Source: Hydrogenophaga pseudoflava
GTDB taxonomy: Bacteria > Pseudomonadota > Gammaproteobacteria > Burkholderiales > Burkholderiaceae_C
Assembly (NCBI RefSeq): GCF_031020795.1
Contig: NZ_JAVHJP010000004.1
Span: 316,073 to 380,072 of the forward strand
DNA: 64,000 bases
Direction of reading: 5' to 3'
Shown piece by piece: positions 7,032 through 15,652 of this stretch. Under the pieces are notes generated by a model that saw nothing but the letters and a program-made list of their open reading frames with translations, made no database searches and was not told the origin of the DNA. Within the stretch, counting starts at the first letter, position 1, and each line of letters starts with the position of its first letter. The position numbers and the translations under genes were made by a program.

Positions 7032-8447
7032 ATGGCCAAGACCGTCGCAGACGTGATGCAAATGGTGAAGGACAACGAAGTCAAGTTCGTTGACTTCCGT
7101 TTCACCGACACCCGTGGCAAGGAACAGCACGTCACCGTGCCGATCTCGCACTTCGACGAAGACAAGTTCACCTCGGGCCACGCGTTCGATGGTTCCTCGG
7201 TGGCTGGCTGGAAGGGCATTGAAGCGTCGGACATGCAGCTCATGCCCGACCCAAGCACCGCCAACATCGACCCGTTCTTCGAAGAGACCACGCTGTTCCT
7301 GCAGTGCGACGTGATCGAGCCGGGCGACGGCAAGGCCTACGACCGCGACCCCCGCTCCATCGCCAAGCGAGCTGAAGCCTACCTGAAGGCCTCGGGTCTG
7401 GGCGACACCGCCTACTTTGGTCCGGAGCCCGAGTTTTTCATTTTCGACGGCGTGCGTTGGAGCAACGAGCCCGGCCGCGTGTTCAGCGAAATTGAAGAGT
7501 ACGAAGCCCCCTGGAATTCGGGCGCCAAGCTCGAAGGCGGCAACCGCGGCCATCGTCCGACCACCAAGGGCGGCTACTTCCCCGTGCCCCCCGTCGACAG
7601 CACGCAGGACATGCGCGCCGAGATGGTCCTGATCCTCGAATCCCTGGGCATTCCGGTCGAAGTGTTCCACCACGAAGTGGCGGGCGCCGGCCAGAACGAA
7701 ATCGGCACCAAGTTCTCGACCCTGGTCGAGCGCGCCGACTGGACCCAGGTCCTGAAGTACGTGGTCTGGAACGTGGCCAACGCCTACGGCAAGACGGCCA
7801 CCTTCATGCCCAAGCCCTACGCTGGCGACAACGGCTCCGGCATGCACGTCCACCAGTCGATCTGGAAGGATGGCAAAAACCTGTTCGCTGGCGACGGCTA
7901 TGCCGGCCTGAGCGACTTCGCCCTGTTCTACATCGGCGGCATCATCAAGCACGCCCGCGCCCTGAACGCCATCACCAACCCCGGTACGAACTCGTACAAG
8001 CGTCTGGTGCCCGGCTTCGAAGCCCCCGTCAAGCTGGCCTACTCGGCCCGCAACCGCTCGGCCTCGATCCGCATCCCGTACGTGGCCAACCCGAAGGGCC
8101 GCCGCATCGAGGCGCGCTTCCCCGATCCTTCCGCCAACCCGTACCTGGCCTTTTCGGCCCTTATGATGGCCGGTCTGGACGGCGTGGAGAACAAGATCCA
8201 CCCGGGCGAAGCCGCCACCAAGGACCTCTACCACCTGCCGCCGGAAGAGGACAAGCTGGTGCCGACCGTCTGCCACAGCCTGGACCAGGCGCTGGACTAC
8301 CTGGACAAGGACCGTGCCTTCCTGACCAAGGGCGGCGTGTTCACCGACTCCATGCTGGACGCCTACATCGAGCTGAAGATGGGTGAAGTGACCCGCTTCC
8401 GCATGGCGCCGCATCCGGTCGAATTCGACATGTACTACAGCCTGTGA
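7032..8447 (+). CDS. glnA: Glutamine synthetase type I
   Basis: 471 residues, the usual GSI-beta length. Start at 7032 is preceded by AGGAG with good spacing; the frame is open upstream but carries no supported start. Diagnostic blocks are present: [11 protein letters not shown] and FDGSSVAGW in the N-terminal beta-grasp domain, [10 protein letters not shown] (metal-binding Glu pair), [32 protein letters not shown] and NRSASIRIP. The regulatory adenylylation Tyr is conserved in [10 protein letters not shown] (Tyr-400). It makes glutamine from glutamate, ammonia and ATP as a cytoplasmic dodecamer. Control is by the NtrC/sigma-54 promoter upstream; ntrB and ntrC lie downstream after one small gene. 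Confidence 0.97.
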   Translation: MAKTVADVMQMVKDNEVKFVDFRFTDTRGKEQHVTVPISHFDEDKFTSGHAFDGSSVAGWKGIEASDMQLMPDPSTANIDPFFEETTLFLQCDVIEPGDGKAYDRDPRSIAKRAEAYLKASGLGDTAYFGPEPEFFIFDGVRWSNEPGRVFSEIEEYEAPWNSGAKLEGGNRGHRPTTKGGYFPVPPVDSTQDMRAEMVLILESLGIPVEVFHHEVAGAGQNEIGTKFSTLVERADWTQVLKYVVWNVANAYGKTATFMPKPYAGDNGSGMHVHQSIWKDGKNLFAGDGYAGLSDFALFYIGGIIKHARALNAITNPGTNSYKRLVPGFEAPVKLAYSARNRSASIRIPYVANPKGRRIEARFPDPSANPYLAFSALMMAGLDGVENKIHPGEAATKDLYHLPPEEDKLVPTVCHSLDQALDYLDKDRAFLTKGGVFTDSMLDAYIELKMGEVTRFRMAPHPVEFDMYYSL

Positions 8448-8483
8448 TGGCGGGCCCGGTGTCCGGGCCTTGCTTCCAGACAG

Positions 8484-8511
8484 AAGGACGGCCCTGCCGT
8501 CCTTTTTTTTT
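8484..8511 (+). terminator. glnA terminator
   Basis: AAGGACGG (8484-8491) pairs with CCGTCCTT (8497-8504), followed by a T run to 8511. It lies 37 bases after the glnA stop. It should separate most glnA transcription from the DUF4124-ntrBC genes. Confidence 0.85.
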
Positions 8512-8620
8512 GTCCGTTCGGGTGGGTGCGCGGGCATCCCGTCCCGGCGGGTACCATGCGGCCTGTTTTTGGGCCATACTGAAAAATGATCCTCAACGCG
8601 CCCCCGCGCCTGGAGCCTAC

Positions 8621-9211
8621 GTGTTGTCGAAGCTGAACCTTGTTGCCGGAGTCCACCGTGTCCTGATCATCTCCACCGCCGTGGTGTGGTCCTTGCCGTC
8701 CGTGGCGCAGGAACGCATCTATCGATGTGGCAATGAGTACACCAACAACGCCACGGTGGCGAAAGACAAGGGCTGCAAGCTCATGGAGGGCGGCAACATC
8801 ACGGTCATTCAAGGCCCCTCGCCGCAGGCAGCGCCTCGAGCGGCAGTGTCGTCCGCACCCCGCAGTGCGCCTCGCAGCGACTCTCCCGAGCAGCGTTCGA
8901 GGGACAGCGATGCCCGACAGATCCTCGAGCTGGAGTTGAGAAAGGCCGAAGAGCGGCTCGCACAGGCCCAGAAGGCCTACGCCAACGGGCAGCCCGAAAA
9001 AGAAGGCATCGAGTCGCGCAACCATCAGCGCTACCTTGACCGTGTGGCCGAACTCAAGGCGGCGGTGAGCCGCGCCGAGGCCGATGTGAACGGTCTGCGG
9101 CGCGAGCTGGCCCGCATGGGCGGGGCGCCGGTCGCGCCGCCGGCGGGGCCGGGCCCCGCGGTGCCGGCGCCAGCGGGTGCGTCCGGGTCGCCCGATCCTG
9201 TCGCAAAATGA
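8621..9211 (+). CDS. Secreted DUF4124-domain protein with coiled coil
   Basis: 196 residues from the GTG at 8621, chosen because TGGAG lies six bases upstream and because it gives an intact signal peptide (hydrophobic residues ~8-26, cleavage likely after SVAQ). The mature N-terminus (ERIYRCGNEYTNN) is the DUF4124 signature, often involved in envelope proteins. A charged heptad-like coiled coil follows (about residues 108-170), and the tail is rich in Pro, Ala and Gly. Function unknown. It overlaps the ntrB start (ATGA, 9208-9211), so translation is probably coupled to the nitrogen regulators, an unexpected partner. Confidence 0.75.
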   Translation: MLSKLNLVAGVHRVLIISTAVVWSLPSVAQERIYRCGNEYTNNATVAKDKGCKLMEGGNITVIQGPSPQAAPRAAVSSAPRSAPRSDSPEQRSRDSDARQILELELRKAEERLAQAQKAYANGQPEKEGIESRNHQRYLDRVAELKAAVSRAEADVNGLRRELARMGGAPVAPPAGPGPAVPAPAGASGSPDPVAK

Positions 9212-10353
9212 CCGGCTTGAAAAAGCCGGACCTTTCTCCCACCTTGTCCCGAGTCGCTGCGGCCATGCTGCCGGGCAAGGCTGCGCAGCGCGCCGCCTCG
9301 GCGCACGGCAGGTTCCAGTCACTCGATCTGCTGGCCACGCTGGTGGCGGTGGTGTCGCTCGACGGTCAGGTGCTCTTTGCCAATGCAGCGCTGGAGGATG
9401 CCCTGGGCATGTCCCGCCGCAGCATCACGGGCACCCTGCTGCAGGAGTGCTTTACCGAACCGCAGCTGCTGCAGAACGCGCTCAGCGGTGCCGCTGGCAA
9501 CGAGTTTGCCGCCCTGCGCTACGACGCCTGGCTGCGGCGCCTTGCCCACGAACCACTGCCGGTCCACGTGGTGGTGGCGCAGACCGACACGGCGGGGGAG
9601 GTCATTGTCGAGCTGCTTCCGCTGGAACAGCAGGCCCGGCAGGAGCGGGAAGAGCGCCTGATTGACCAGGCCCAGGCCAACAAGGAGCTGATCCGCAATC
9701 TGGCGCACGAGATCAAGAACCCGCTGGGCGGCATCCGCGGCGCTGCGCAGCTTCTTGAACTCGAACTCGACAACAAGCAGCTGACCGAGTACACGCAGGT
9801 CATCATCCACGAAGCCGACCGCCTCCAGTCGCTGGTGGACCGCCTGCTGGCGCCGCACCGCAGGCCTCACGTGGTGGGCGATGTGAACATCCACGAGGTG
9901 TGCGAGCGCGTGCGCTCGCTGATCGTGGCCGAGTTTCCCCGCGGCCTGAAGGTGGTGCGCGACTACGACACCTCCATTCCCGAGTTCCGCGGTGACAAGG
10001 AGCAACTGATCCAGGCGGTGCTCAACATCGCGCACAACGCGGCGCAGGCGCTGGCCGACCGCATCGCAGCGGGTGATGCGCAGATCACCCTGCGCACGCG
10101 CGTGGGTCGCCAGGTGACCTTCGGCAAGCAGCGCTATCGCCTGGCACTGGAATTGCATGTGATCGACAACGGGCCTGGCGTGCCCGATGCGATCAAGGAC
10201 CGCATCTTCTTCCCGCTGGTGTCGGGTCGTGAGGGAGGTTCCGGGCTGGGGCTGACCCTGGCCCAAACCTTTGTGCAGCAGCACCACGGACTGATCGAGT
10301 GTGAGAGCGCGCCGGGCCACACGGATTTCAAATTGCTGATTCCGTTGCCATGA
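9208..10353 (+). CDS. ntrB: Nitrogen regulation sensor kinase NtrB (GlnL)
   Basis: 381 residues. A PAS domain spans about 40-140 (LLATLVAVVSLDG start). The dimerisation/phosphoacceptor block NLAHEIKNPLGG has the phospho-His at 167. The ATPase core has the N-box NIAHNAAQAL, G1 DNGPGVP and G2 GSGLGLTLAQ. No membrane segment, as expected for a cytosolic NtrB that is controlled by PII protein. It phosphorylates NtrC under nitrogen limitation and dephosphorylates it when nitrogen is plentiful. It overlaps the DUF4124 gene by four bases and is 38 bases from ntrC. GlnA promoter sites upstream show the target of the pair. Confidence 0.95.
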   Translation: MTGLKKPDLSPTLSRVAAAMLPGKAAQRAASAHGRFQSLDLLATLVAVVSLDGQVLFANAALEDALGMSRRSITGTLLQECFTEPQLLQNALSGAAGNEFAALRYDAWLRRLAHEPLPVHVVVAQTDTAGEVIVELLPLEQQARQEREERLIDQAQANKELIRNLAHEIKNPLGGIRGAAQLLELELDNKQLTEYTQVIIHEADRLQSLVDRLLAPHRRPHVVGDVNIHEVCERVRSLIVAEFPRGLKVVRDYDTSIPEFRGDKEQLIQAVLNIAHNAAQALADRIAAGDAQITLRTRVGRQVTFGKQRYRLALELHVIDNGPGVPDAIKDRIFFPLVSGREGGSGLGLTLAQTFVQQHHGLIECESAPGHTDFKLLIPLP

Positions 10354-10391
10354 AACCGAAACGCCTCGACTGAGGAAGGGAAGACGCACAC

Positions 10392-11936
10392 ATGAAGCCG
10401 ATCTGGATAGTGGATGACGACCAATCGATCCGCTTCGTTCTGGAGAAGGCACTGCTGCGGGAGAACCTGCCCACCCGCAGCTTCACCAATCCGCAGGAAG
10501 TTCTCAAGGCGCTGGCCGAGACGCCCGAAAGCGAGGGCCCCCAGATCCTTGTGAGCGACATCCGCATGCCGGGAGGTTCGGGGCTGGATCTGCTGGAGAA
10601 GGTCAAGGAGAAGCTGCCCGGGCTGCCGGTCATCATCATGACTGCGTTCTCGGATCTGGACAGCGCCGTGTCCGCATTCCAGGGCGGCGCGTTCGAGTAC
10701 TTGCCCAAACCCTTCGACCTGCCCAAGGCGCTGGAACTGATTCACCGCGCAGTGGAAGAGAGCCAGCGCGAGGAGGTGGCGCAGGAGTCGCTGTCGGCCG
10801 CGCCCGAGATGCTGGGCCAGGCGCCCGCCATGCAGGACGTGTTCCGCGCCATCGGACGCTTGTCGCAGAGCAACGTGACCGTGCTGATCACGGGCGAGTC
10901 GGGCTCGGGCAAGGAACTGGTGGCGCGCGCGCTGCACAAGCATTCGCCGCGCGGTGGCGGTCCGTTCGTGGCCATCAACACGGCAGCGATTCCCAAGGAC
11001 CTGCTGGAGTCCGAGCTTTTCGGCCACGAGCGTGGTGCTTTCACCGGCGCACAGACCATGCGCCGGGGCCGCTTCGAGCAGGCAGAGGGCGGCACGCTGT
11101 TCCTCGACGAAATCGGTGACATGCCGTTCGACCTGCAAACGCGCCTGCTGCGCGTGCTGTCCGACGGCCATTTCTACCGTGTGGGAGGACACAGCGCCGT
11201 CAAGGCCAATGTGCGCGTGATCGCGGCAACCCACCAGAACCTGGAGCAACGCGTCAAGGAAGGCGTGTTCCGCGAGGACCTGTTCCACCGCCTCAACGTG
11301 ATCCGCCTGCGCCTGCCCGCCCTGCGCGAGCGGCGCGAGGACGTGCCCATGCTCACGCGCTTTTTTCTGCAGCAGAGCGCCAAGCAGCTGGGGGTGGAGC
11401 CCAAGCGCATTTCGGACGCTGCGCTGCGCCTGCTCAGCGGTTTCGACTTTCCGGGCAACGTGCGGCAGCTGGAAAACGTCTGCCACTGGCTGACGGTGAT
11501 GGCGCCGGCCCAGATGATCGAGGTCAAGGACCTGCCACCGGAGGTGTTGTCCGTGGTCGGCGATGCGGTGCCGCCGGAGGTGCATGCGCCTGCCGAGCCG
11601 GTGCCGGCTGCCTTTGCGGCCCCAGCGCCGGCGCCGTCGGTGGCCCCGGTGGAGTGGGCTCCAGCGGTACCCGAGGTATCTGTGGTGGCCGCTGTGGGCG
11701 CGCCCGCAGCGCCTGTCCCGGTGGCGGCCTGGGAGCTGGGCCTTCAGGCCGAGGCGCGGTCGTTGCTGGAGGCTGGGCGCACCGACGTGTGGGACGTGCT
11801 CACGCGCCGCTTCGAGACCGGCCTGATCCTGACCGCTCTGGCCAACACCCGCGGGCGCCGCATCGAGGCCGCGCACAAGCTGGGCATCGGCCGCAACACG
11901 ATCACCCGCAAGATCCAGGAACTGAATCTGGAATGA
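10392..11936 (+). CDS. ntrC: Nitrogen response regulator NtrC (GlnG)
   Basis: 514 residues. Receiver domain 1-120 with phospho-Asp at 56 (LVSDIRMPG). AAA+ sigma-54 activation domain about 145-380, with Walker A GESGSGKE, the sigma-54-contacting GAFTGA loop and Walker B LFLDEIGDM. C-terminal Fis-type helix-turn-helix in the last 45 residues (AAHKLGIGRNTITRKIQEL). Longer than enterobacterial NtrC (469) because of an Ala/Pro/Val-rich linker at roughly 390-450. It activates sigma-54 promoters such as that of glnA. It follows ntrB by 38 bases. The convergent xth gene ends six bases after its stop. Confidence 0.95.
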   Translation: MKPIWIVDDDQSIRFVLEKALLRENLPTRSFTNPQEVLKALAETPESEGPQILVSDIRMPGGSGLDLLEKVKEKLPGLPVIIMTAFSDLDSAVSAFQGGAFEYLPKPFDLPKALELIHRAVEESQREEVAQESLSAAPEMLGQAPAMQDVFRAIGRLSQSNVTVLITGESGSGKELVARALHKHSPRGGGPFVAINTAAIPKDLLESELFGHERGAFTGAQTMRRGRFEQAEGGTLFLDEIGDMPFDLQTRLLRVLSDGHFYRVGGHSAVKANVRVIAATHQNLEQRVKEGVFREDLFHRLNVIRLRLPALRERREDVPMLTRFFLQQSAKQLGVEPKRISDAALRLLSGFDFPGNVRQLENVCHWLTVMAPAQMIEVKDLPPEVLSVVGDAVPPEVHAPAEPVPAAFAAPAPAPSVAPVEWAPAVPEVSVVAAVGAPAAPVPVAAWELGLQAEARSLLEAGRTDVWDVLTRRFETGLILTALANTRGRRIEAAHKLGIGRNTITRKIQELNLE

Positions 11937-11942
11937 CCGCGC

Positions 11943-12707
11943 TCAGGCCAGCGTCAGCACCACGGGTGCGTGGTCGCTGGGCTGAGGGTTCTTGCGGGGC
12001 GCGCGGTCGATCTCGCAGGCGGTGGTGCGGGCTTTGAGCGCGTCGCTGACCAGGATGTGGTCGATGCGCAGGCCCCGGTTCTTCTGGAACCCCAGCATGC
12101 GGTAGTCCCACCAGCTGAAGGTCTTGGGCGGGTGCTCGAACAGCCTGTGGGCGTCGTGCAGGCCCAGACCGATCAGGCCTTGCAGGTGCGTGCGTTCCTC
12201 TGTCGTGCAGTGGATGGTCTCGCGCAGGCCCACCGGGTCCCAGACGTCGGCGTCGTCGAAGGTGATGTTGTAGTCGCCCATGAGCACCAGCTGCGTGTGC
12301 ACCGCCATCTCGGCCCGCACCCACTCGCGCAGCGCGTCCAGCCAGCGCATCTTGTAGGCGAACTTGTCGCTGCCGGGCTCCTGACCGTTGGGAAAGTAGG
12401 CCCCGATCACGCGCACGCCGTCGATGGTGGCGCAGAGCACGCGCGCCTGGCCGTCGTCCAAGCCCGGGATGTTCCTGATGACGTCCTCTGCTGGCGCCTT
12501 GCTCAGCAGGGCCACGCCGTTGTAGGTCTTCTGCCCGAACCACTGGGCGTGGTAGCCGGCATCGGTGAAGGCCTGCACCGGGAACTTGTCGTCGGTGAGT
12601 TTGAGCTCCTGCAGGGCCAGCACGTCCACCGGGTGGGCGGACAGCCAGGCCAGCACCTGGGGCAGGCGCACGTTGAGGGAGTTGACGTTCCAGGTGGCGA
12701 GTTGCAT
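11943..12707 (-). CDS. xth: Exodeoxyribonuclease III
   Basis: 254 residues from the ATG at 12707; upstream in-frame codons would only add an unlike-family extension. Motifs of the Xth/APE1 family: ATWNVNSL at the N-terminus (catalytic Asn), LALQELKLTD (metal-binding Glu), GAYFPNG, MGDYNI with the catalytic Asp and Asn, WWDYR and the C-terminal IDHILVS and SDHAPV (catalytic His). The enzyme cuts at abasic sites and removes 3' blocks during base excision repair. It is convergent with ntrC and divergent from the thermostable-hemolysin-family gene across 133 bases. Confidence 0.93.
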   Translation of the reverse strand: MQLATWNVNSLNVRLPQVLAWLSAHPVDVLALQELKLTDDKFPVQAFTDAGYHAQWFGQKTYNGVALLSKAPAEDVIRNIPGLDDGQARVLCATIDGVRVIGAYFPNGQEPGSDKFAYKMRWLDALREWVRAEMAVHTQLVLMGDYNITFDDADVWDPVGLRETIHCTTEERTHLQGLIGLGLHDAHRLFEHPPKTFSWWDYRMLGFQKNRGLRIDHILVSDALKARTTACEIDRAPRKNPQPSDHAPVVLTLA

Positions 12708-12785
12708 GGCGTTTCCGAGGCGATCAAAGAGCCGCATTCTAGGGAGTGGGGGCACTGTTACGTCTCCCATAAGACTCGCTTAATC

Positions 12786-12799
12786 TGGTCCACAGACCA
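12786..12799 (+). promoter_or_regulatory. Inverted repeat upstream of the hemolysin-family cluster
   Basis: TGGTC-CACA-GACCA at 12786-12799, a perfect 5-bp dyad. It lies 42 bases before the first gene of the five-gene cluster, with AT-richer TTAATC just upstream that could be part of a -10. It could be an operator; no regulator gene is adjacent. Confidence 0.35.
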
Positions 12800-12840
12800 T
12801 GCGCCCGTGTCCGGCCGAACCGGCTGGAAAAGGAAGCCCG

Positions 12841-13488
12841 ATGTCTCTGGCCATTGCCACCGCCGGTGGCCCATGCGCCCCCTCGTTCCCCGCGACGAAT
12901 CCGACGCCTTCGCTCTGCGTGTGTGCCGAGTCCGATCCGGGGCGCGAATCCGTGGAGCGCTTCATCCATCGGGTGTTTGCGCGCCGTTTTGGTGCACGTG
13001 TGCAGCGCTTCGCCCCCGAACTGGTGTGCCTGCGCGACCCGGCCAGTGGCGACATTCTGGCTGCGGCCGGCTACCGCTTTGCCGACCAGGGGGGACTGTT
13101 TCTGGAGCGCTATCTGGACCGGCCGATCGAGCAGTGCCTGGGCGACCCTGGCCAGCCGGCGGTGGCCCGTGCGGGCATCGTCGAGGTCGGGCATCTGGCG
13201 TCGGAGCGGGCCGGTGAAGGCCGCCGCCTGATCGTGCGATTGGCCCACCACCTGGCCGCACAGAACGCGCAGTGGGTGGTCAGCACGCTGACCGAAGAAC
13301 TGCGCCACCTGTTCGTGCGCATGGGGATCACGCCGCTGGCCTTGGGCCGGGCCGACGCCACCGCGCTGGGCGCGCAGGCGGGCGAGTGGGGCCGCTACTA
13401 CGAACATCACCCGGTGGTGCTGGCGGGGCAGATGCAGCCGGCGCTGCGCTGGCTGCAGCGCCGGCACGCCCGGGGGCTGGACGCATGA
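12841..13488 (+). CDS. Thermostable-hemolysin family protein (GNAT/LuxI-like fold suspected)
   Basis: 215 residues; the ATG at 12841 follows AAGGAAGCCCG, a good ribosome site. The core (residues 35-190) matches by eye the thermostable hemolysin family (PF12261): ESVERFIHRVFARRFGA, then LVCLRDPASGDILAAAGYR, then YLDRPIEQCLG, then VEVGHLAS and VVSTLTEELRHLF. The order resembles acyl-homoserine-lactone synthases (residence of a conserved Glu in a 'vEvgrla' strand after an 'aa.gyR' strand), suggesting an acyltransferase fold; that is inference. No signal peptide, so a secreted toxin is unlikely. It overlaps the ligase gene by four bases (ATGA), heading a five-gene operon. Confidence 0.7.
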   Translation: MSLAIATAGGPCAPSFPATNPTPSLCVCAESDPGRESVERFIHRVFARRFGARVQRFAPELVCLRDPASGDILAAAGYRFADQGGLFLERYLDRPIEQCLGDPGQPAVARAGIVEVGHLASERAGEGRRLIVRLAHHLAAQNAQWVVSTLTEELRHLFVRMGITPLALGRADATALGAQAGEWGRYYEHHPVVLAGQMQPALRWLQRRHARGLDA

Positions 13489-14939
13489 GCGCGACCGAAT
13501 CCGAGATCGCTCTGGGCAACGGCCGAGCCGGCCTGACCCGCGACGAGCTGGCCACCGAAGTGGCGGCACTGGTGGCACGGCTGCAGCAGGCCGGCACCCG
13601 GGTGCTGGCCACGCTGCTGGACAACGGCATGCCCTGGGTCGTGGCTGATCTCGCGGCGGAGCAGGCCAGGGTGGTGCACGTGCCGCTGCCGCTGTTTTTC
13701 ACACCCGAACAGACCGCGCACGCGCTGCAGGCGGCTGGCGTCGACACGCTGCTCACGTTTGCGACTCTGGCCGCGCGCTGGCCGCAGGCACCGTGCGAGC
13801 CATGGACCGTGGCGGGTGAACCGGTGTGTGCGCTGCGCCTGCCGGCGCAGGGCCTGCCCATGCCGCCCGGCACGGCCAAGCTGACCTTCACCTCCGGCAC
13901 CACCGGCACGCCCAAAGGCGTGTGCCTGGGCAGCGCGGGCCTGCACCGGGTGCGCGATGCGCTGGTGCAGGCGCTCGAGCCGCTGGACATCCGCCGCCAC
14001 CTGTGCGCACTGCCGCTGGCGGTGCTGCTGGAGAACGTGGCCGGGGTGATGGCTCCGCTGGCGCGCGGCACCGAGTGCCTGGTGCCGCCGCTGGCAGAGC
14101 TGGGGCTCAGCGGTTCGTCCTCGTTCGACCCCGCTGTGTTCAACGCCGCGGTGGAGCGCCACCGGCCACACAGCCTGATCCTGCTGCCGCAGATGCTGCG
14201 CGCCTGGGCGGGCTGGCTGGCGGGGCAGGGGCGCCGGGCTCCCGACGGGCTGCGCCTGGTCGCGGTCGGAGGCGCTGCCGTGGGCTCGCCGCTGCTGCTG
14301 GCGGCGCGACAGCTCGGCATCCCCGCTCATGAAGGCTACGGCCTGTCCGAAGGCTCGTCGGTGCAGACGCTCAACCTGCCCGGAGCCGACCGGCCGGGCA
14401 GCGCCGGGCGTGCCCTGCCACATGCGCGTCTGCGGGTGAATGAACACGGTGAGATCGAGGTGGCTGGCGGCCTGATGCTGGGTTACCTCGGCCAGCCGCC
14501 GCTGCAAGGCGACTGGTGGCCCACAGGCGACCTGGGCGAGATCGATGCCGACGGGTTTGTGCACGTGCGCGGCCGCCTCAAACACGTGCTGATCACCGCC
14601 TTCGGTCGCAACGTCTCGCCCGAGTGGGTCGAGACCGCGCTGCGCAGCGGCCGCACCATGGCTCAGGCGGTGGTGCTCGGTGATGGCGAGCCGGCCCTGT
14701 GTGCGGTGGTCTGGCCGGTGCATGAGGCCCTGCCCGATGCGGCCATCCAGGCCGAGGTCGACGCCGCCAACGCGGCGCTGCCCGACTACGCGCGCGTGGC
14801 CCGCTGGGTGCGGGCACAGGCGCCGTTCACCGCCGGCAGTGGCATGGCCACCGCCAATGGCCGGCCGCGCCGCGACGCCATCCTCGCCCTTCATTCCCCT
14901 CTGCTCGGTCTCACCGCCCGCGATGCGGTGACCGCCTGA
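13485..14939 (+). CDS. AMP-dependent acyl/aryl ligase (ANL superfamily)
   Basis: 484 residues; start chosen at the ATGA overlap with the upstream gene. Adenylation motifs: P-loop LTFTSGTTGTPKG (about 128-140), YGLSEGSS (A5), PTGDLGEID (A7 Asp), HVRGRLKHVLITAFGRNVSP (A8 hinge). The A10 motif near residue 465 reads TANGRPRRD, with Arg where almost all ANL enzymes have the catalytic Lys (GK). It should activate a carboxylate as an adenylate, perhaps passing it to CoA or directly to the GNAT-like protein next door. Short N-terminal domain compared with typical acyl-CoA synthetases (500-560). Substrate unknown, probably a fatty acid. Confidence 0.8.
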   Translation: MSATESEIALGNGRAGLTRDELATEVAALVARLQQAGTRVLATLLDNGMPWVVADLAAEQARVVHVPLPLFFTPEQTAHALQAAGVDTLLTFATLAARWPQAPCEPWTVAGEPVCALRLPAQGLPMPPGTAKLTFTSGTTGTPKGVCLGSAGLHRVRDALVQALEPLDIRRHLCALPLAVLLENVAGVMAPLARGTECLVPPLAELGLSGSSSFDPAVFNAAVERHRPHSLILLPQMLRAWAGWLAGQGRRAPDGLRLVAVGGAAVGSPLLLAARQLGIPAHEGYGLSEGSSVQTLNLPGADRPGSAGRALPHARLRVNEHGEIEVAGGLMLGYLGQPPLQGDWWPTGDLGEIDADGFVHVRGRLKHVLITAFGRNVSPEWVETALRSGRTMAQAVVLGDGEPALCAVVWPVHEALPDAAIQAEVDAANAALPDYARVARWVRAQAPFTAGSGMATANGRPRRDAILALHSPLLGLTARDAVTA

Positions 14940-14959
14940 GCTTTTTTCCAGGAGTCCCC

Positions 14960-15652
14960 ATGTCCTTTCACGCCCAACTGCTGCAACAGACCGAACAGGC
15001 CCGCATGGGCCTGCTGTCCGCACCCATCATCCAGGGCTGCCTGCGCGGCGAAGTTTCGCTGCCCAGCTACATCGCCTTCCTCACCGAGGCCTACCACCAT
15101 GTGAAGCACACCGTGCCGCTGCTGCAGGCCTGCCAGGCCGCGCTGCCGGCGCACCACGCCTGGCTGGCCCCCGCTCTGGACGAGTACGTCGAAGAGGAAA
15201 AGGGCCATGAGGAGTGGATCCTGGACGACATCCGGGCCTGTGGCGGTGATGCCGAGGCGGTGCGTCGCGGCCGGCCAGGCCACGCGGCCGAGGTCATGGT
15301 CGCCTACGCCTACGACACCATCCACCGCGGCAACCCGCTGGGTTTCTTCGGCATGGTGCATGTGCTCGAAGGCACCAGTGTCTCGCTGGCGCTGCTGGCG
15401 GCCGACAGCATCCAGAAGCCGCTGAACCTGCCCGACGCGGCCTTCAGCTACCTGCGCTCGCACGGCACGCTGGACCAGGAGCACACGGCCCACTTCCAGC
15501 TGCTGATGGACCGCATCGAGGATCCGCAGGACCAGGCCGACATCGTGCACGGCGCCAAGGCGTTCTTCCGGCTCTACGGCGACGTGTTCCGCGGCCTGCC
15601 GTTGCCCCGGACGAACACTGCGAAGCCGATACACGAGGCGGTGGCTGCATGA
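14960..15652 (+). CDS. Haem-oxygenase-like (TenA/UndA-type) iron oxidase
   Basis: 230 residues, all helical, matching the iron-containing redox enzyme family (haem-oxygenase-like, HDO). The metal-ligand pattern is present: Glu43 region LTEAYHHVKH, ExxH in EEKGHEEW (Glu80, His83), Glu137 in HVLEGTS, and His175/His178 in DQEHTAHF. The same arrangement binds the di-iron site of UndA, which makes 1-undecene from lauric acid, and of several N-oxygenases. Known TenA thiaminases use a Cys at the corresponding site, absent here. It could oxidise a fatty-acyl or amine substrate supplied by the ligase. RBS AGGAG lies upstream. It overlaps the SDR gene by four bases. Confidence 0.78.
   Translation: MSFHAQLLQQTEQARMGLLSAPIIQGCLRGEVSLPSYIAFLTEAYHHVKHTVPLLQACQAALPAHHAWLAPALDEYVEEEKGHEEWILDDIRACGGDAEAVRRGRPGHAAEVMVAYAYDTIHRGNPLGFFGMVHVLEGTSVSLALLAADSIQKPLNLPDAAFSYLRSHGTLDQEHTAHFQLLMDRIEDPQDQADIVHGAKAFFRLYGDVFRGLPLPRTNTAKPIHEAVAA

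Noticed and set aside
12841..13488. Secreted hemolysin toxin
   Set aside because: The family name suggests it, but there is no signal peptide or pore-forming pattern, and the gene is locked into a metabolic operon.
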